The notes under the pieces were generated by a model, which saw only the letters and a program-made list of their open reading frames with translations, did no database searches and was not told the origin of the DNA. 64,000 nucleotides of DNA. It comes from Candidatus Vicinibacter proximus (GTDB lineage: Bacteria; Bacteroidota; Bacteroidia; Chitinophagales; Saprospiraceae). Shown piece after piece: positions 29,538 to 37,693 of this stretch; within the stretch, counting starts at the first letter, position 1; every line of letters begins with the position of its first letter. Location of the stretch: NCBI GenBank assembly GCA_016713905.1, contig JADJOE010000001.1, positions 931,001 through 995,000 on the forward strand, given 5' to 3'. The position numbers and the translations under genes were made by a program.

Positions 29538-30452
29538 ATGACAAAAAAATGGCTTTTGCTGTGCATGTTGATAATACCTATGGTAATCGTTGCACAGCAA
29601 ATTGCGGATACTGCCTATCACCCACCCTTACCTCATCCGGAATATGCGCCTGGCCTTGGGTCTGTGGTGTTTATTGATGAAGCGCATCATAATTTTCATA
29701 CCAAAGAGGGAAGGTTTAAGCCATTTGCTAATTTGTTGGCTAGAGACGGTTATCGGGTGCAATCCTACAAAGACCCTTTTAAAACCAAGGAATTAGAGAA
29801 AGGCAAAATTCTGGTCATTTCCAATGCCTTGCATGAAAGCAATGTAAGCCGTTGGATAGTGCCTAATCCTTCCGCTTTTACAAAGGAAGAGATAATTGAA
29901 TTGGAACAATGGGTAAGCAATGGTGGAAGTTTATTTTTAATCGCAGACCACATGCCACTGTCCGGAGCGGCAAAAGATCTTGCTGCAGCTTTTGGCTTTG
30001 AATTTACCAATGGCTTTGCTCTGGATTCCAATTCAAAAGGAAATACCTATTTCAATCTAAATGAAAAAACCTTGGTGGAAAGCCAACTCACTCATGGAAG
30101 AGATTCTACAGAAAGCATACATCAGGTAGCCACATTTACCGGGCAGGCATTTAAAATTCCGGGTGACGCCACTCCGGTATTAATTTTTGATAAAAATTAT
30201 GTGAATTTTCTACCCGATACCGCCTGGGTATTCCATGACCAGACTGCCAAATACAATGTAGCCGGTTGGTCACAGGGCGCATTTAAAAAACACGGTCAAG
30301 GCAAATTGGTAGTTTTTGGTGAAGCAGCCATGTTTACCGCACAACTGGCAGGTCCAAACAAAAAACAAATCGGCATGAACAGTCCGGATGCTCCAGAAAA
30401 TCATCAGTTACTGTTGAACATTATACACTGGCTGGATGGCAGGCTGGAGTAG
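29538..30452 (+). CDS. Secreted DUF4350 / glutamine-amidotransferase-like protein
   Basis: 304 residues with a signal peptide (WLLLCMLIIPMVIVAQQ). The mature part reads as an alpha/beta fold of the DUF4350/GATase-like type: VVFIDEAHHNFHTKEGRFKPFANLL, ILVISNAL, a conserved GGSLFLIADHMPLSGAA loop, and near the end KLVVFGEAAMFTAQLAGP. No classical Cys-His-Glu triad is evident. Probably periplasmic or surface-exposed; role unknown. It stands alone, divergent from katG. Confidence 0.75.
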   Translation: MTKKWLLLCMLIIPMVIVAQQIADTAYHPPLPHPEYAPGLGSVVFIDEAHHNFHTKEGRFKPFANLLARDGYRVQSYKDPFKTKELEKGKILVISNALHESNVSRWIVPNPSAFTKEEIIELEQWVSNGGSLFLIADHMPLSGAAKDLAAAFGFEFTNGFALDSNSKGNTYFNLNEKTLVESQLTHGRDSTESIHQVATFTGQAFKIPGDATPVLIFDKNYVNFLPDTAWVFHDQTAKYNVAGWSQGAFKKHGQGKLVVFGEAAMFTAQLAGPNKKQIGMNSPDAPENHQLLLNIIHWLDGRLE

Positions 30453-30714
30453 AGTGTTCTATGAGATTTGTTGATGGCGGAGTGGGTTATGTTTTACTAG
30501 TTTGCCGATCCTTATGCACATATATGAACATGATTTATTAATTTTGACTATGTACAGTATCTGTTGAGCAGATCTCCTTACTGTTTGTCAGCTTTGTGCC
30601 ATTATGTGGCTGGGATATTTGCGTTAGTGGCAACTAATAAATGACATTTCAATAAGAATAAGAATCTCTTCGTATCAAGAATATTTACACAATCATTTTG
30701 ATAGCTTTGACGAA

Positions 30715-31188
30715 ATGAATATTGAACAATCAAAATATACTTACTTAATCAACGAAATTGGTGGACTTCTTCAAAAAGGAAGAAAACAAGTTGCTAAATC
30801 TGTAAATATTATTTTAGTTCAGACTTATTGATTAATTGGCAGACACATCGTTGAATTTGAGCAAGGCGGAAAAGAAAAGGCAGAGTTAGGGTCTTTTCTC
30901 TTTGAGCAGCTATCCAAAGATCTGACTCGACTTTATGGAAAGGGATTCAGTAGAGCTAATTTGTTGTATATGAGAAAGCTGTATCCGAACTTTCCAAAAA
31001 GTGAGACACTGTCTAACGTATTGAGTTAGAGCCATTATTTTGAGATATTACGGTCTGATAACGAACTTGAAATCAGTTTCTACACAAAACAATCTGAGAA
31101 AGAAAACTGTAGTGTAAGTGAACTTAAACGCCAAATGAAAAGTATGCTGTTTCATCGTTTGGCAATGAGCAAGATCAACTCATTCTAA
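30715..31188 (+). pseudogene. DUF1016 (YhcG-type PD-(D/E)XK nuclease) N-terminal remnant
   Basis: Starts at the ATG at 30715 and keeps one frame to a TAA at 31186-31188, with the DUF1016 N-terminal sequence: LINEIGGLLQKGRKQVAKSV, then IGRHIVEFEQGGKEKAELG, LYGKGFSRANLLYMRKLYPNFP, HYFEILRSDNELEISFYTK. Two in-frame stops interrupt it, TGA at 30829-30831 and TAG at 31027-31029, both where the family has Trp (TYW-IGR and SW-SHYFEI). A third conserved Trp (KENWSV) is Cys (TGT). The nuclease half of the ~340-residue family is absent. This is a clear decayed gene, directly upstream of the KilA-N gene. Confidence 0.88.
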
Positions 31189-31204
31189 CCAGAATTTCTT
31201 TTTG

Positions 31205-31212
31205 TAACTTTG
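31205..31212 (+). promoter_or_regulatory. -7 box of KilA-N gene
   Basis: TAACTTTG, matching TAnnTTTG, 19 bases before the ATG at 31232. No well-spaced TTTG -33 box was found. Confidence 0.35.
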
Positions 31213-31231
31213 AGGCTTAGTGAATTAAGAA

Positions 31232-32051
31232 ATGGCAGGAAGCAGAAAGCTAAACGTAAACGAATCTGCGATAACGGTAATCAGTCAAAATGAAACTGAC
31301 TATATAAGTTTAACCGATATGACAGCTTCTTTTCGTGAAGGCAGCGGGTTAGTCGGCAAGTGGGGTACGAACAAAAACACATTGGAGTATATTGGTGTCT
31401 GGGAAAAAATCAACAACCCGAATTTTAATTACCCCGAATTCGGGGTAATTACCCAAGAAGCAGGAGTGAGTAGGTTCATAATGTCTGTGGGACAATGGAT
31501 TGAACGAACAAACGCTGTTGGTGTGCTAGTAAAAGCAGGGCGTTACGGCGGAACTTATGCACATAAAGAAATAGCATTCCACTTTGCAATGTGGTTAAGT
31601 CCAGAGTTTCAAATATATCTGGTTAATGAATTTCAACGCCTGAAGGAGGATGAAAATAATCGACTGAAGTTGGAATGGAATTTACAAAGGACCATAGCCA
31701 AGGTAAATTACCATATTCACACAGATACTATTAAAGAAAACCTGATTCCTCAAGAAATTACCAAACAACGATCAAGTTTTGTTTATGCTAATGAATCCGA
31801 CCTATTGAATGTAGCTCTTTTCGGAATTACAGCAAAGGAATGGAGAGAAAATAATCCCGTGCTAAAAAGGAAATTTAAGAGATTACGCGAAATTGGAACA
31901 ATTAGTTGTATTGAGCAATATGGAAAGCATTAACGCCTTACTTATCCGGCAAGGACGCACACAAAAGGAACGTCTTATCGAACTTAACAAAGTAGTGATA
32001 AGTCAGATGAAATCCTTAGTTGAAAATAAAGCAATGAAGAAACTTAAATAA
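31232..32051 (+). pseudogene. KilA-N domain DNA-binding protein, frameshifted near C-terminus
   Basis: Phage-type KilA-N protein of about 272 residues after repair. The core reads YISLTDMTASFREGSGLVGKW, then WIERTNAVGVLVKAGRYGGTYAHKEIA (split over residues ~95-120) and FAMWLSPEFQIYLVNEFQRLK. After NPVLK the frame is lost by an extra A in the A5 run at 31864-31868; with four A the sequence continues GNLRDYAKLEQLVVLSNMES and ends MKKLK at 32051, the standard family C-terminus. Unrepaired, it ends at 31933. It lies next to the DUF1016 remnant; both families are common cargo of phage- or defence-derived islands. Confidence 0.85.
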
Positions 32052-32285
32052 ACGGACGAAATAAAAAGCGAAACGCCAACAGCGTTTATGAGAAATAACA
32101 AGGGCAGTACTAACTGGGAGGTCAGTATATTTGAAGAAGTAGATGGTGTACAGGAAGACAAATGCTTTTAAATTCGCTACTTCTCATACACGTAAAACGT
32201 TTTAGGCCAATTAAAAGAAAGTCGTGTATTGGGTATTATGCATAAATTCGAATAGAGATCATTAATAATTCAAAAAAATCAATAA

Positions 32286-32597
32286 ATGAAAACTGAGAAT
32301 CCATTACAAAAGTTTAAAGATGAAAGTCCTGAAGTACAAAGAGCCTATGATGGACTAATTCAATCGTTAATTGAAGACAAAGGATTGGATAATAAAACTA
32401 AACAATTGATATATATAGCAATGAAGATGATAGCTGACGATGAAAGAGCTGTGAAAATGCACGTTCTAATGGCTAAAAATATCGGTGCAACAAGGGAAGA
32501 AATTAAGACAACTATTTTGTTAGGCCTTACTGTAATTGGATTAAAGGCTGTTTCGAAATTTTTACCACTTGCTTTAGAAAGTTATGACAGTATCTAA
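32286..32597 (+). CDS. Carboxymuconolactone decarboxylase-family protein lacking the redox cysteines
   Basis: 103 residues, the size of a CMD/AhpD-like domain: LDNKTKQLIYIAMKMIADDERAVKMHVLMAKNIGATREEI (pieces at ~34-73) fits the helical CMD core. Where AhpD-type enzymes have a CxxC or single Cys before the His, this protein reads DDERAVKMH with no cysteine anywhere. So it cannot be an AhpD-type alkylhydroperoxidase and may be a binding protein or gamma-CMD-like relative. First of three small genes on the same strand, with the YCII gene 32 bases on. Confidence 0.8.
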   Translation: MKTENPLQKFKDESPEVQRAYDGLIQSLIEDKGLDNKTKQLIYIAMKMIADDERAVKMHVLMAKNIGATREEIKTTILLGLTVIGLKAVSKFLPLALESYDSI

Positions 32598-32629
32598 TTA
32601 AATTATACAACATCAAACTAAGATTTAAA

Positions 32630-32980
32630 ATGAAAGAATATGTATTGATCTTCCGAATGGACATAACAAATGAAGATGCACAACCTTCCAAAGAACAAAT
32701 GAAAATTTATATGCAACAATGGATGGAATGGATAAACGAAATCGCAGACAACAAACAACTTGCAGATGGGGGAAATCACTTTTCCCGAGAAGGAAGGGTG
32801 CTGAAACCTAATGGGGAGATTGTGGAAACACCGTATATTGCTGACAATAATTCCATTGCAGGTTACATCCTTGTTTTGGCCGAAAATCTGGATCAAGCCA
32901 CAATGATTGCAAAGAAATGCCCAATCTTAAACGGACAAAACACTAGTGTTGAAATACGAGAAACAGGAACACCGGGATGA
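32630..32980 (+). CDS. YCII-related (YciI-type) domain protein
   Basis: 116 residues. YCII features: an N-terminal strand EYVLIFRMD, a helix with QQWMEWINEIADN, GNHFSREGRVL, and the strand-helix IAGYILVLAENLDQATMIAKKCPIL. Proteins of this ferredoxin-like fold are often paired with PhnB-type VOC proteins and sigma factors; a VOC gene follows 100 bases later, as here. Exact function unknown. Confidence 0.82.
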   Translation: MKEYVLIFRMDITNEDAQPSKEQMKIYMQQWMEWINEIADNKQLADGGNHFSREGRVLKPNGEIVETPYIADNNSIAGYILVLAENLDQATMIAKKCPILNGQNTSVEIRETGTPG

Positions 32981-33080
32981 TGGGTTAAAAGCTGGAAACA
33001 ACGATCATAATTGACAACCACTTACTACATTTAATAACTGAAAATGAATTACGCATTTTTAAAACTATAAAATCAACAAA

Positions 33081-33518
33081 ATGGCACAAATTAATCCACA
33101 CATTAACTTCAACGGAAATGCAGAAGAAGCATTTACATTTTATAAATCTGTCTTTGGCGGAGAATTCGCAAAAATTGTGCGTTTCAAAGACATGGCAAGT
33201 GCTGAATTTCCGGTTCCAGAAAATGAAGCAAATAAAATAATGCACATCGCTTTGCCGATCGGAAATAATATTTTAATGGCTAATGATGTACCGGAAAGTA
33301 TGGGACGGACAAACGAAAACGAAAACAGGTCAAAAATATCCATCAGTGCAGAAAGCAAAGAAGAAGCCGACAAATTATTCAATGGGCTATCAGCAGGTGG
33401 ACAAATCGAATTTCCCATATCAGACAGTCCTTGGGGATCATATTTTGGAATGTTTAGAGACAAATATGGCATTGAGTGGATGGTAGATTTTGACCCAAAT
33501 TATAAAGGACAAATTTGA
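33081..33518 (+). CDS. VOC family protein, PhnB-like
   Basis: 145 residues, usual length for PhnB-like glyoxalase/bleomycin-resistance fold proteins. It starts INPHINFNGNAEEAFTFYKSVFGGEF, has MHIALPIGNNILMANDVP in the middle and ends DSPWGSYFGMFRDKYGIEWMVDF. The first family metal ligand (His in MHIAL) is present; the role of these proteins is generally unknown. Clustered with YCII and CMD proteins. Confidence 0.85.
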   Translation: MAQINPHINFNGNAEEAFTFYKSVFGGEFAKIVRFKDMASAEFPVPENEANKIMHIALPIGNNILMANDVPESMGRTNENENRSKISISAESKEEADKLFNGLSAGGQIEFPISDSPWGSYFGMFRDKYGIEWMVDFDPNYKGQI

Positions 33519-34067
33519 GTGTAAAAATAATAACTGTTGGCAGGACTTAAATGAAATTTTTGGTATAGCGCTAAAATGAACCTGTATTCATTTTGACCAT
33601 TTTATTGTTGGTAGAAAGTTTTGTCCTTGCCGACCTTACGTCAACACAAGCTTAAAACAGCAACTTCTTGAGCCTGCAAACCGTCTGATAGTACACAAGA
33701 GATTTCGCATAATTTATTAGACTCTTTGCTATTTTAATATTGATTAGTATTTTTTACAAATCTTGTAAAATATGCATTTGTGTTGCAAAGGAAAATGATA
33801 ACAATGGAAGAATTCATGCATCATAAAAATTCAGATAGATTTATTCCTGTTCGATTGTAAGAATGGAAGCATTTTTAACCCCTATTGATCTATTAAAATG
33901 TGACTTTTAATTTCATAAAAATTGAAGGTAAGGGGAACCAATTTTCACTTATCTTAATTATCGGTTACAGGAATTTAAACAGATTACATTTATTGTAATT
34001 ATAATTAAAAATGTAGTATTTTCACATTCTGTCCTGAAGGACACATATAACGATACGATAAGCAAGT
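33519..34067. other. Intergenic, no gene recognised
   Basis: About 550 bases with stops in all frames, no repeat of the window and no clear hairpin. Probably the tail of the upstream transcript and the promoter of the lipoprotein gene. Confidence 0.4.
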
Positions 34068-34742
34068 ATGAATATGAAATTATTATTTTTAATGATTTTA
34101 TTTAGTGTCTTGTCCTGTCAAAGTATTCGTATATCTGACAAAATAATTAAGGTAACCAATGGCAATTATTTCACAGGCAAAGTAGAATATCAGTATTTTT
34201 ACGAAAGTGAATTATTGAATGTCGATTCGCTAAAGTCGATTAAACCATTTAAAAGTTTTTTTAGATACGATACCATGGATTACCAAAGTCAGTTTATTGG
34301 CAAGGACACTTTGACATATTATTATTCCGGCAAACTAAATAGATGTCTGTCAAGAATAAACACTATGATTGAATATGAGTGTGAAGATTATGGGGTGTTT
34401 ACAGACTCAATAATTAATTTTAGGGTTTATAACACAGACGAGAAGGTTATGGGTCAAAATTGTAAAATTGTTGAATATCAGACAAGATATTATTGGACCA
34501 AGTATTATGTAAGTCAAGATATAATACTTGCTCCAGGTACTTATCGGAGGCACTTGGCTTATAATTGGAGTTTCTATGGAAAAATTGCGGATGGTGGATT
34601 AATTCTTAAATTGGAACACAGATTTAAGAATTATACCATGAAAGGAATTGCTACCCATATAAGTATGTTTGAGAAATCATTTAAAGCTAATGAAATAGAC
34701 CTTAGTTCTATAATGAAGGCGTGTAATTATGAGAAGCCATAG
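34068..34742 (+). CDS. Lipoprotein of unknown function
   Basis: 224 residues. Signal peptide with lipobox MKLLFLMILFSVLSC, so the mature protein is a membrane lipoprotein beginning at Cys17. The rest is beta-rich with many aromatic residues (VEYQYFYESELL, YRRHLAYNWSFYGKI) and two close cysteines (YECEDYG). Loosely reminiscent of GLPGLI-type proteins but not assignable with confidence. No partner genes. Confidence 0.6.
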   Translation: MNMKLLFLMILFSVLSCQSIRISDKIIKVTNGNYFTGKVEYQYFYESELLNVDSLKSIKPFKSFFRYDTMDYQSQFIGKDTLTYYYSGKLNRCLSRINTMIEYECEDYGVFTDSIINFRVYNTDEKVMGQNCKIVEYQTRYYWTKYYVSQDIILAPGTYRRHLAYNWSFYGKIADGGLILKLEHRFKNYTMKGIATHISMFEKSFKANEIDLSSIMKACNYEKP

Positions 34743-35085
34743 TTATTGAATTATTAATTTTAAGACTTTGTATTTGCGACCAATGAATCGCAGATCTATT
34801 TTAAAATCCGTTTTTCTTTTTAAATAGAGTCATAAGTTGTATTTTTTTAACATTGTAGTAGTATTTTGATGACACACAGTGGGAAATTCAGGCAGTAACA
34901 ATTTGAATGGATATATGCACGAACCCATTACATTTGCATGAAAGAAATAGAGGGAAATAAACTAATGGAATTTAAAATACAACTTGTATTATTTGGAGTA
35001 AGAGTATATTCTAAGCTTTCATATCAATTACTACTTTAAGCTCTTGAACCTTGATGACAAGCCTAAACGAATTAATCAAATAACA
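34743..35085. other. Intergenic, no gene recognised
   Basis: About 340 bases; nothing beyond short AT-rich runs was seen. Confidence 0.35.
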
Positions 35086-36195
35086 ATGAAATTTTATTTT
35101 TTTCTTTTTTTTAGCATACTGGTCCTGTTTACTTCTTATAAAGGACAAATCTTTCCAAAAACCAGTAATGTAGGTCTACCAAATATGTTTTTATCACAAG
35201 GGGATACCGTTCAAAAACTGGGGAACAACATCATGGTTATTTATCAAGACTCGAAAGCCAACTACTGGTTTGGTAGCTGGCATGATGGTATTTATAAGTA
35301 TGATGGAAAATCAATCATACATTTTACTACTAAGGACGGTTTGGCAAGCAACAGGGTGGAAGAAATTAAAGAAGATAAAAAGGGAAATATTTATTTTAAT
35401 ACGCGTAAAGGTTTGTGCCAATTTAATGGAGTTCGCTTTTCAACATGGACAGAGGCATTGAGTATTGGTACGGAGTGGACTTTAAATCCTGATGACCTCT
35501 GGTTTAAATGTTTAACGCATCCTAATAGTGTATATCGGTTTGATGGATATAATCTGTACAGATTACAAATACCGAGAACGAAACTTGGAGAAGACTATAT
35601 TCAAAAGCATCACAATTACCCTGATCCTTATGCAGTGTACTGTATTTACAAAGACAGTAAGGAGAATATTTGGTTTGGTACAGCAACATTGGGTGTATTT
35701 CGTTTTAATGGAAAATCATTTGAATGGATTTCGGAAGATGATCTTACAGAATTCCATGATGGACCGGCCAATGGCGTACGCTCCATTGCAGAAGATGAGC
35801 AAGGGTATTTTTGGTTCAATACGGAGTATAAGTACGGCATTTACAATAACAAGGCTATAATTAAAAAGGACAGTTAAAACCGAATATTTTACGACCGAAT
35901 AGAAAATATTGGCAGTTTAGATGGAATAAGGAACGGAAATCTAAGTGAATATTTATCCATTACAAAGGACAACAACCATGAATTGTGGATTGCCACCTAT
36001 AATAATGGAGTATATCATTATGACGGAAAAAACATTGCGCGCTATACTGTAAAAGAAGACAATAATGAAATCACTTTATTTTCCATTTACAAAGACAAGG
36101 CTGGACAGCTGTGGCTTGGATCTCACGAAGCAGGTGCATATAAATTTAATGGAAAGACTTTTGAACGATTTAATATAGGACCACAAAATGAATAA
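35086..36195 (+). pseudogene. Secreted two-component-regulator-type propeller protein with in-frame TAA
   Basis: Start chosen at ATG 35086, which begins a signal peptide (FYFFLFFSILVLFTSYKGQ); the in-frame upstream start at 35044 is less likely. Reg_prop-type blades repeat the pattern IYKDSKENIWFGTATLGVFRFNGKSF and its relatives (WFGSWHDGIYKYDG, LWIATYNNGVYHYDG, LWLGSHEAGAYKFNG). At 35875-35877 a TAA follows KKDS; the same frame is open again to 36195 with two more blades. So the protein is either truncated after about five blades or the stop is an error. Unlike full hybrid sensors it has no kinase part; the second half would end without a membrane helix. Confidence 0.75.
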
Positions 36196-36371
36196 CCATT
36201 TTTTATCGCAAATAGACAACAGACGACGGTTTGAGCTCATTGATCAAAAAGTTAGGTATGGTTATAAATAGCTCAGAACTAAAAATATAGGTTCAAACCA
36301 TTGGACCTGCACATCGATATCCGGAAAGTCATTCTCAATTTTGACATAATACATTATTAATAGAAAATATT

Positions 36372-36379
36372 TAACTTTG
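36372..36379 (+). promoter_or_regulatory. -7 box of esterase gene
   Basis: TAACTTTG, 27 bases before the ATG at 36407. A TTTG at 36340-36343 is 28 bases upstream of it, longer than the usual spacing. Confidence 0.35.
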
Positions 36380-36406
36380 TAACTTGATACCGAAAAAAAT
36401 TCAAAC

Positions 36407-37363
36407 ATGAGAAAAATTTTGCTATTCTTTATTTCTGCTTTTATGATATCCTTTTTTTCTTGTACCAAAGAAAATTCCGGCAATCCTCAATCTCCTAAAT
36501 ATGCGATTGGGAAGAATCGCTTTATCGTAAATGTGAATGGCGATGATAGAGAATATTTTGTACATGTTCCGGCAGGATACAAGGGTTCGGCTCAAACACC
36601 TGTTGTTTTTATGCTGCATGGAACAAATGGCAATGGAGAAGATTTTTATACCGATTCTGGCTGGAAAGAAGTAGGCGAAGCAGAAAATATAATAACTGTA
36701 TTTCCTTCCTCATGGAAATACTGCATTGTGGAGGACGGTCAACAAAAACCAAATACGGAGAAATGGAATGCACAACCCGCAGGTTGGACACCTTGTGCTG
36801 GAGAAACCCTTAGAGATGATATAAAATTTTTTAAATCTATTATCACGGAACTGGATTCAAAATTTAAGATTGACCATAAAAGAATTTATTTAGTAGGTTT
36901 TTCTAACGGAGGTGCCATGGCAAGTAAATGCACCTATGAAATGAGTGATATTTTTGCGGCTATAGTAGAAAGTGCTGCTTCATTATTTGGACAGCAGCCT
37001 ACTCCTCTGCGAAAGCTACCTGTTTTTTTTCAAAGGGGTAATGAAGATTATGGTCCTGGTGGTACTGGTCCAACTGCTCCAATGTCATCCCTTTCTTTTA
37101 TGCTTACAGATTCCAATACAACCCTCTTGCAAGGGCATCTGTATAAATTTTCGCATACGAATATTTACTATTTTGGACTGAATCCAAATTTCACCATTGC
37201 CGGGGATGAAAATTCAATTGTAACTGCTACTTATACTTCCAATAATCCAAATGAACCACTAAATGTTTATACTGTGGCTTTGATAAAAGGATTAAAGCAT
37301 GCTTATCCCGATGGTGCAGCAGCTAAGAATTGGGCATGGTTAAAACAGTATAGCTTGCCATAA
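36407..37363 (+). CDS. Esterase / PHB-depolymerase-like lipoprotein (alpha/beta hydrolase)
   Basis: 318 residues. Lipoprotein signal with ISFFSC (Cys19). The alpha/beta-hydrolase core shows FMLHGTNGNGEDF (oxyanion-hole region, ~68-80), the nucleophile elbow GFSNGG with Ser166, and a late KHAYPDGAAAKNW that supplies the catalytic His. The architecture matches the LpqC/feruloyl-esterase/polyhydroxybutyrate-depolymerase group, which hydrolyses ester bonds of polymers or hydroxycinnamates outside the cell. Substrate not determined. A hairpin terminator lies downstream at 37571. Confidence 0.85.
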   Translation: MRKILLFFISAFMISFFSCTKENSGNPQSPKYAIGKNRFIVNVNGDDREYFVHVPAGYKGSAQTPVVFMLHGTNGNGEDFYTDSGWKEVGEAENIITVFPSSWKYCIVEDGQQKPNTEKWNAQPAGWTPCAGETLRDDIKFFKSIITELDSKFKIDHKRIYLVGFSNGGAMASKCTYEMSDIFAAIVESAASLFGQQPTPLRKLPVFFQRGNEDYGPGGTGPTAPMSSLSFMLTDSNTTLLQGHLYKFSHTNIYYFGLNPNFTIAGDENSIVTATYTSNNPNEPLNVYTVALIKGLKHAYPDGAAAKNWAWLKQYSLP

Positions 37364-37570
37364 ATTGTTTGTGAACCATGGGGTTGATTTTTAAAAAAAG
37401 AAAGCTTGAATCACCGGCTTAGAATTATTTCGTATAGTCCTATTAAATCCGGTGAAAAGATTAAACCCAATTTATCTGTTGAAACTCCCATTCGAACAGA
37501 GCGTACGGCTTTATTGGTTATAGCCGAACCTTGCTAAATCCTAATCTTTTTATTGGATAGACGGATCTTT

Positions 37571-37628
37571 GCTTCACCTCTCAGGATGCTAGTAAACTGC
37601 ATCCCGAGGTGTAAAAGCAAATTTTTTA
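37571..37628 (+). terminator. Probable intrinsic terminator
   Basis: Imperfect hairpin: GCTTCACCTCTCAGGATGC pairs with GCATCCCGAGGTG...AAGC over a nine-base loop, followed by T6 at 37622-37627. Lies between the esterase and the convergent T9SS gene; plus-strand orientation of the T-run fits the esterase. Confidence 0.55.
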
Positions 37629-37693
37629 AGGGAGTCAAATCATTCGTTTGCCGGTAAGCTGATATCTTCTAAAGTATAAAATTTCTCTTTCGG

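Noticed and set aside
30829..30831. TGA as selenocysteine or recoded Trp
   Set aside because: A second stop (TAG) and a missing Trp and nuclease half show ordinary decay, and TGA ends intact genes in this window.
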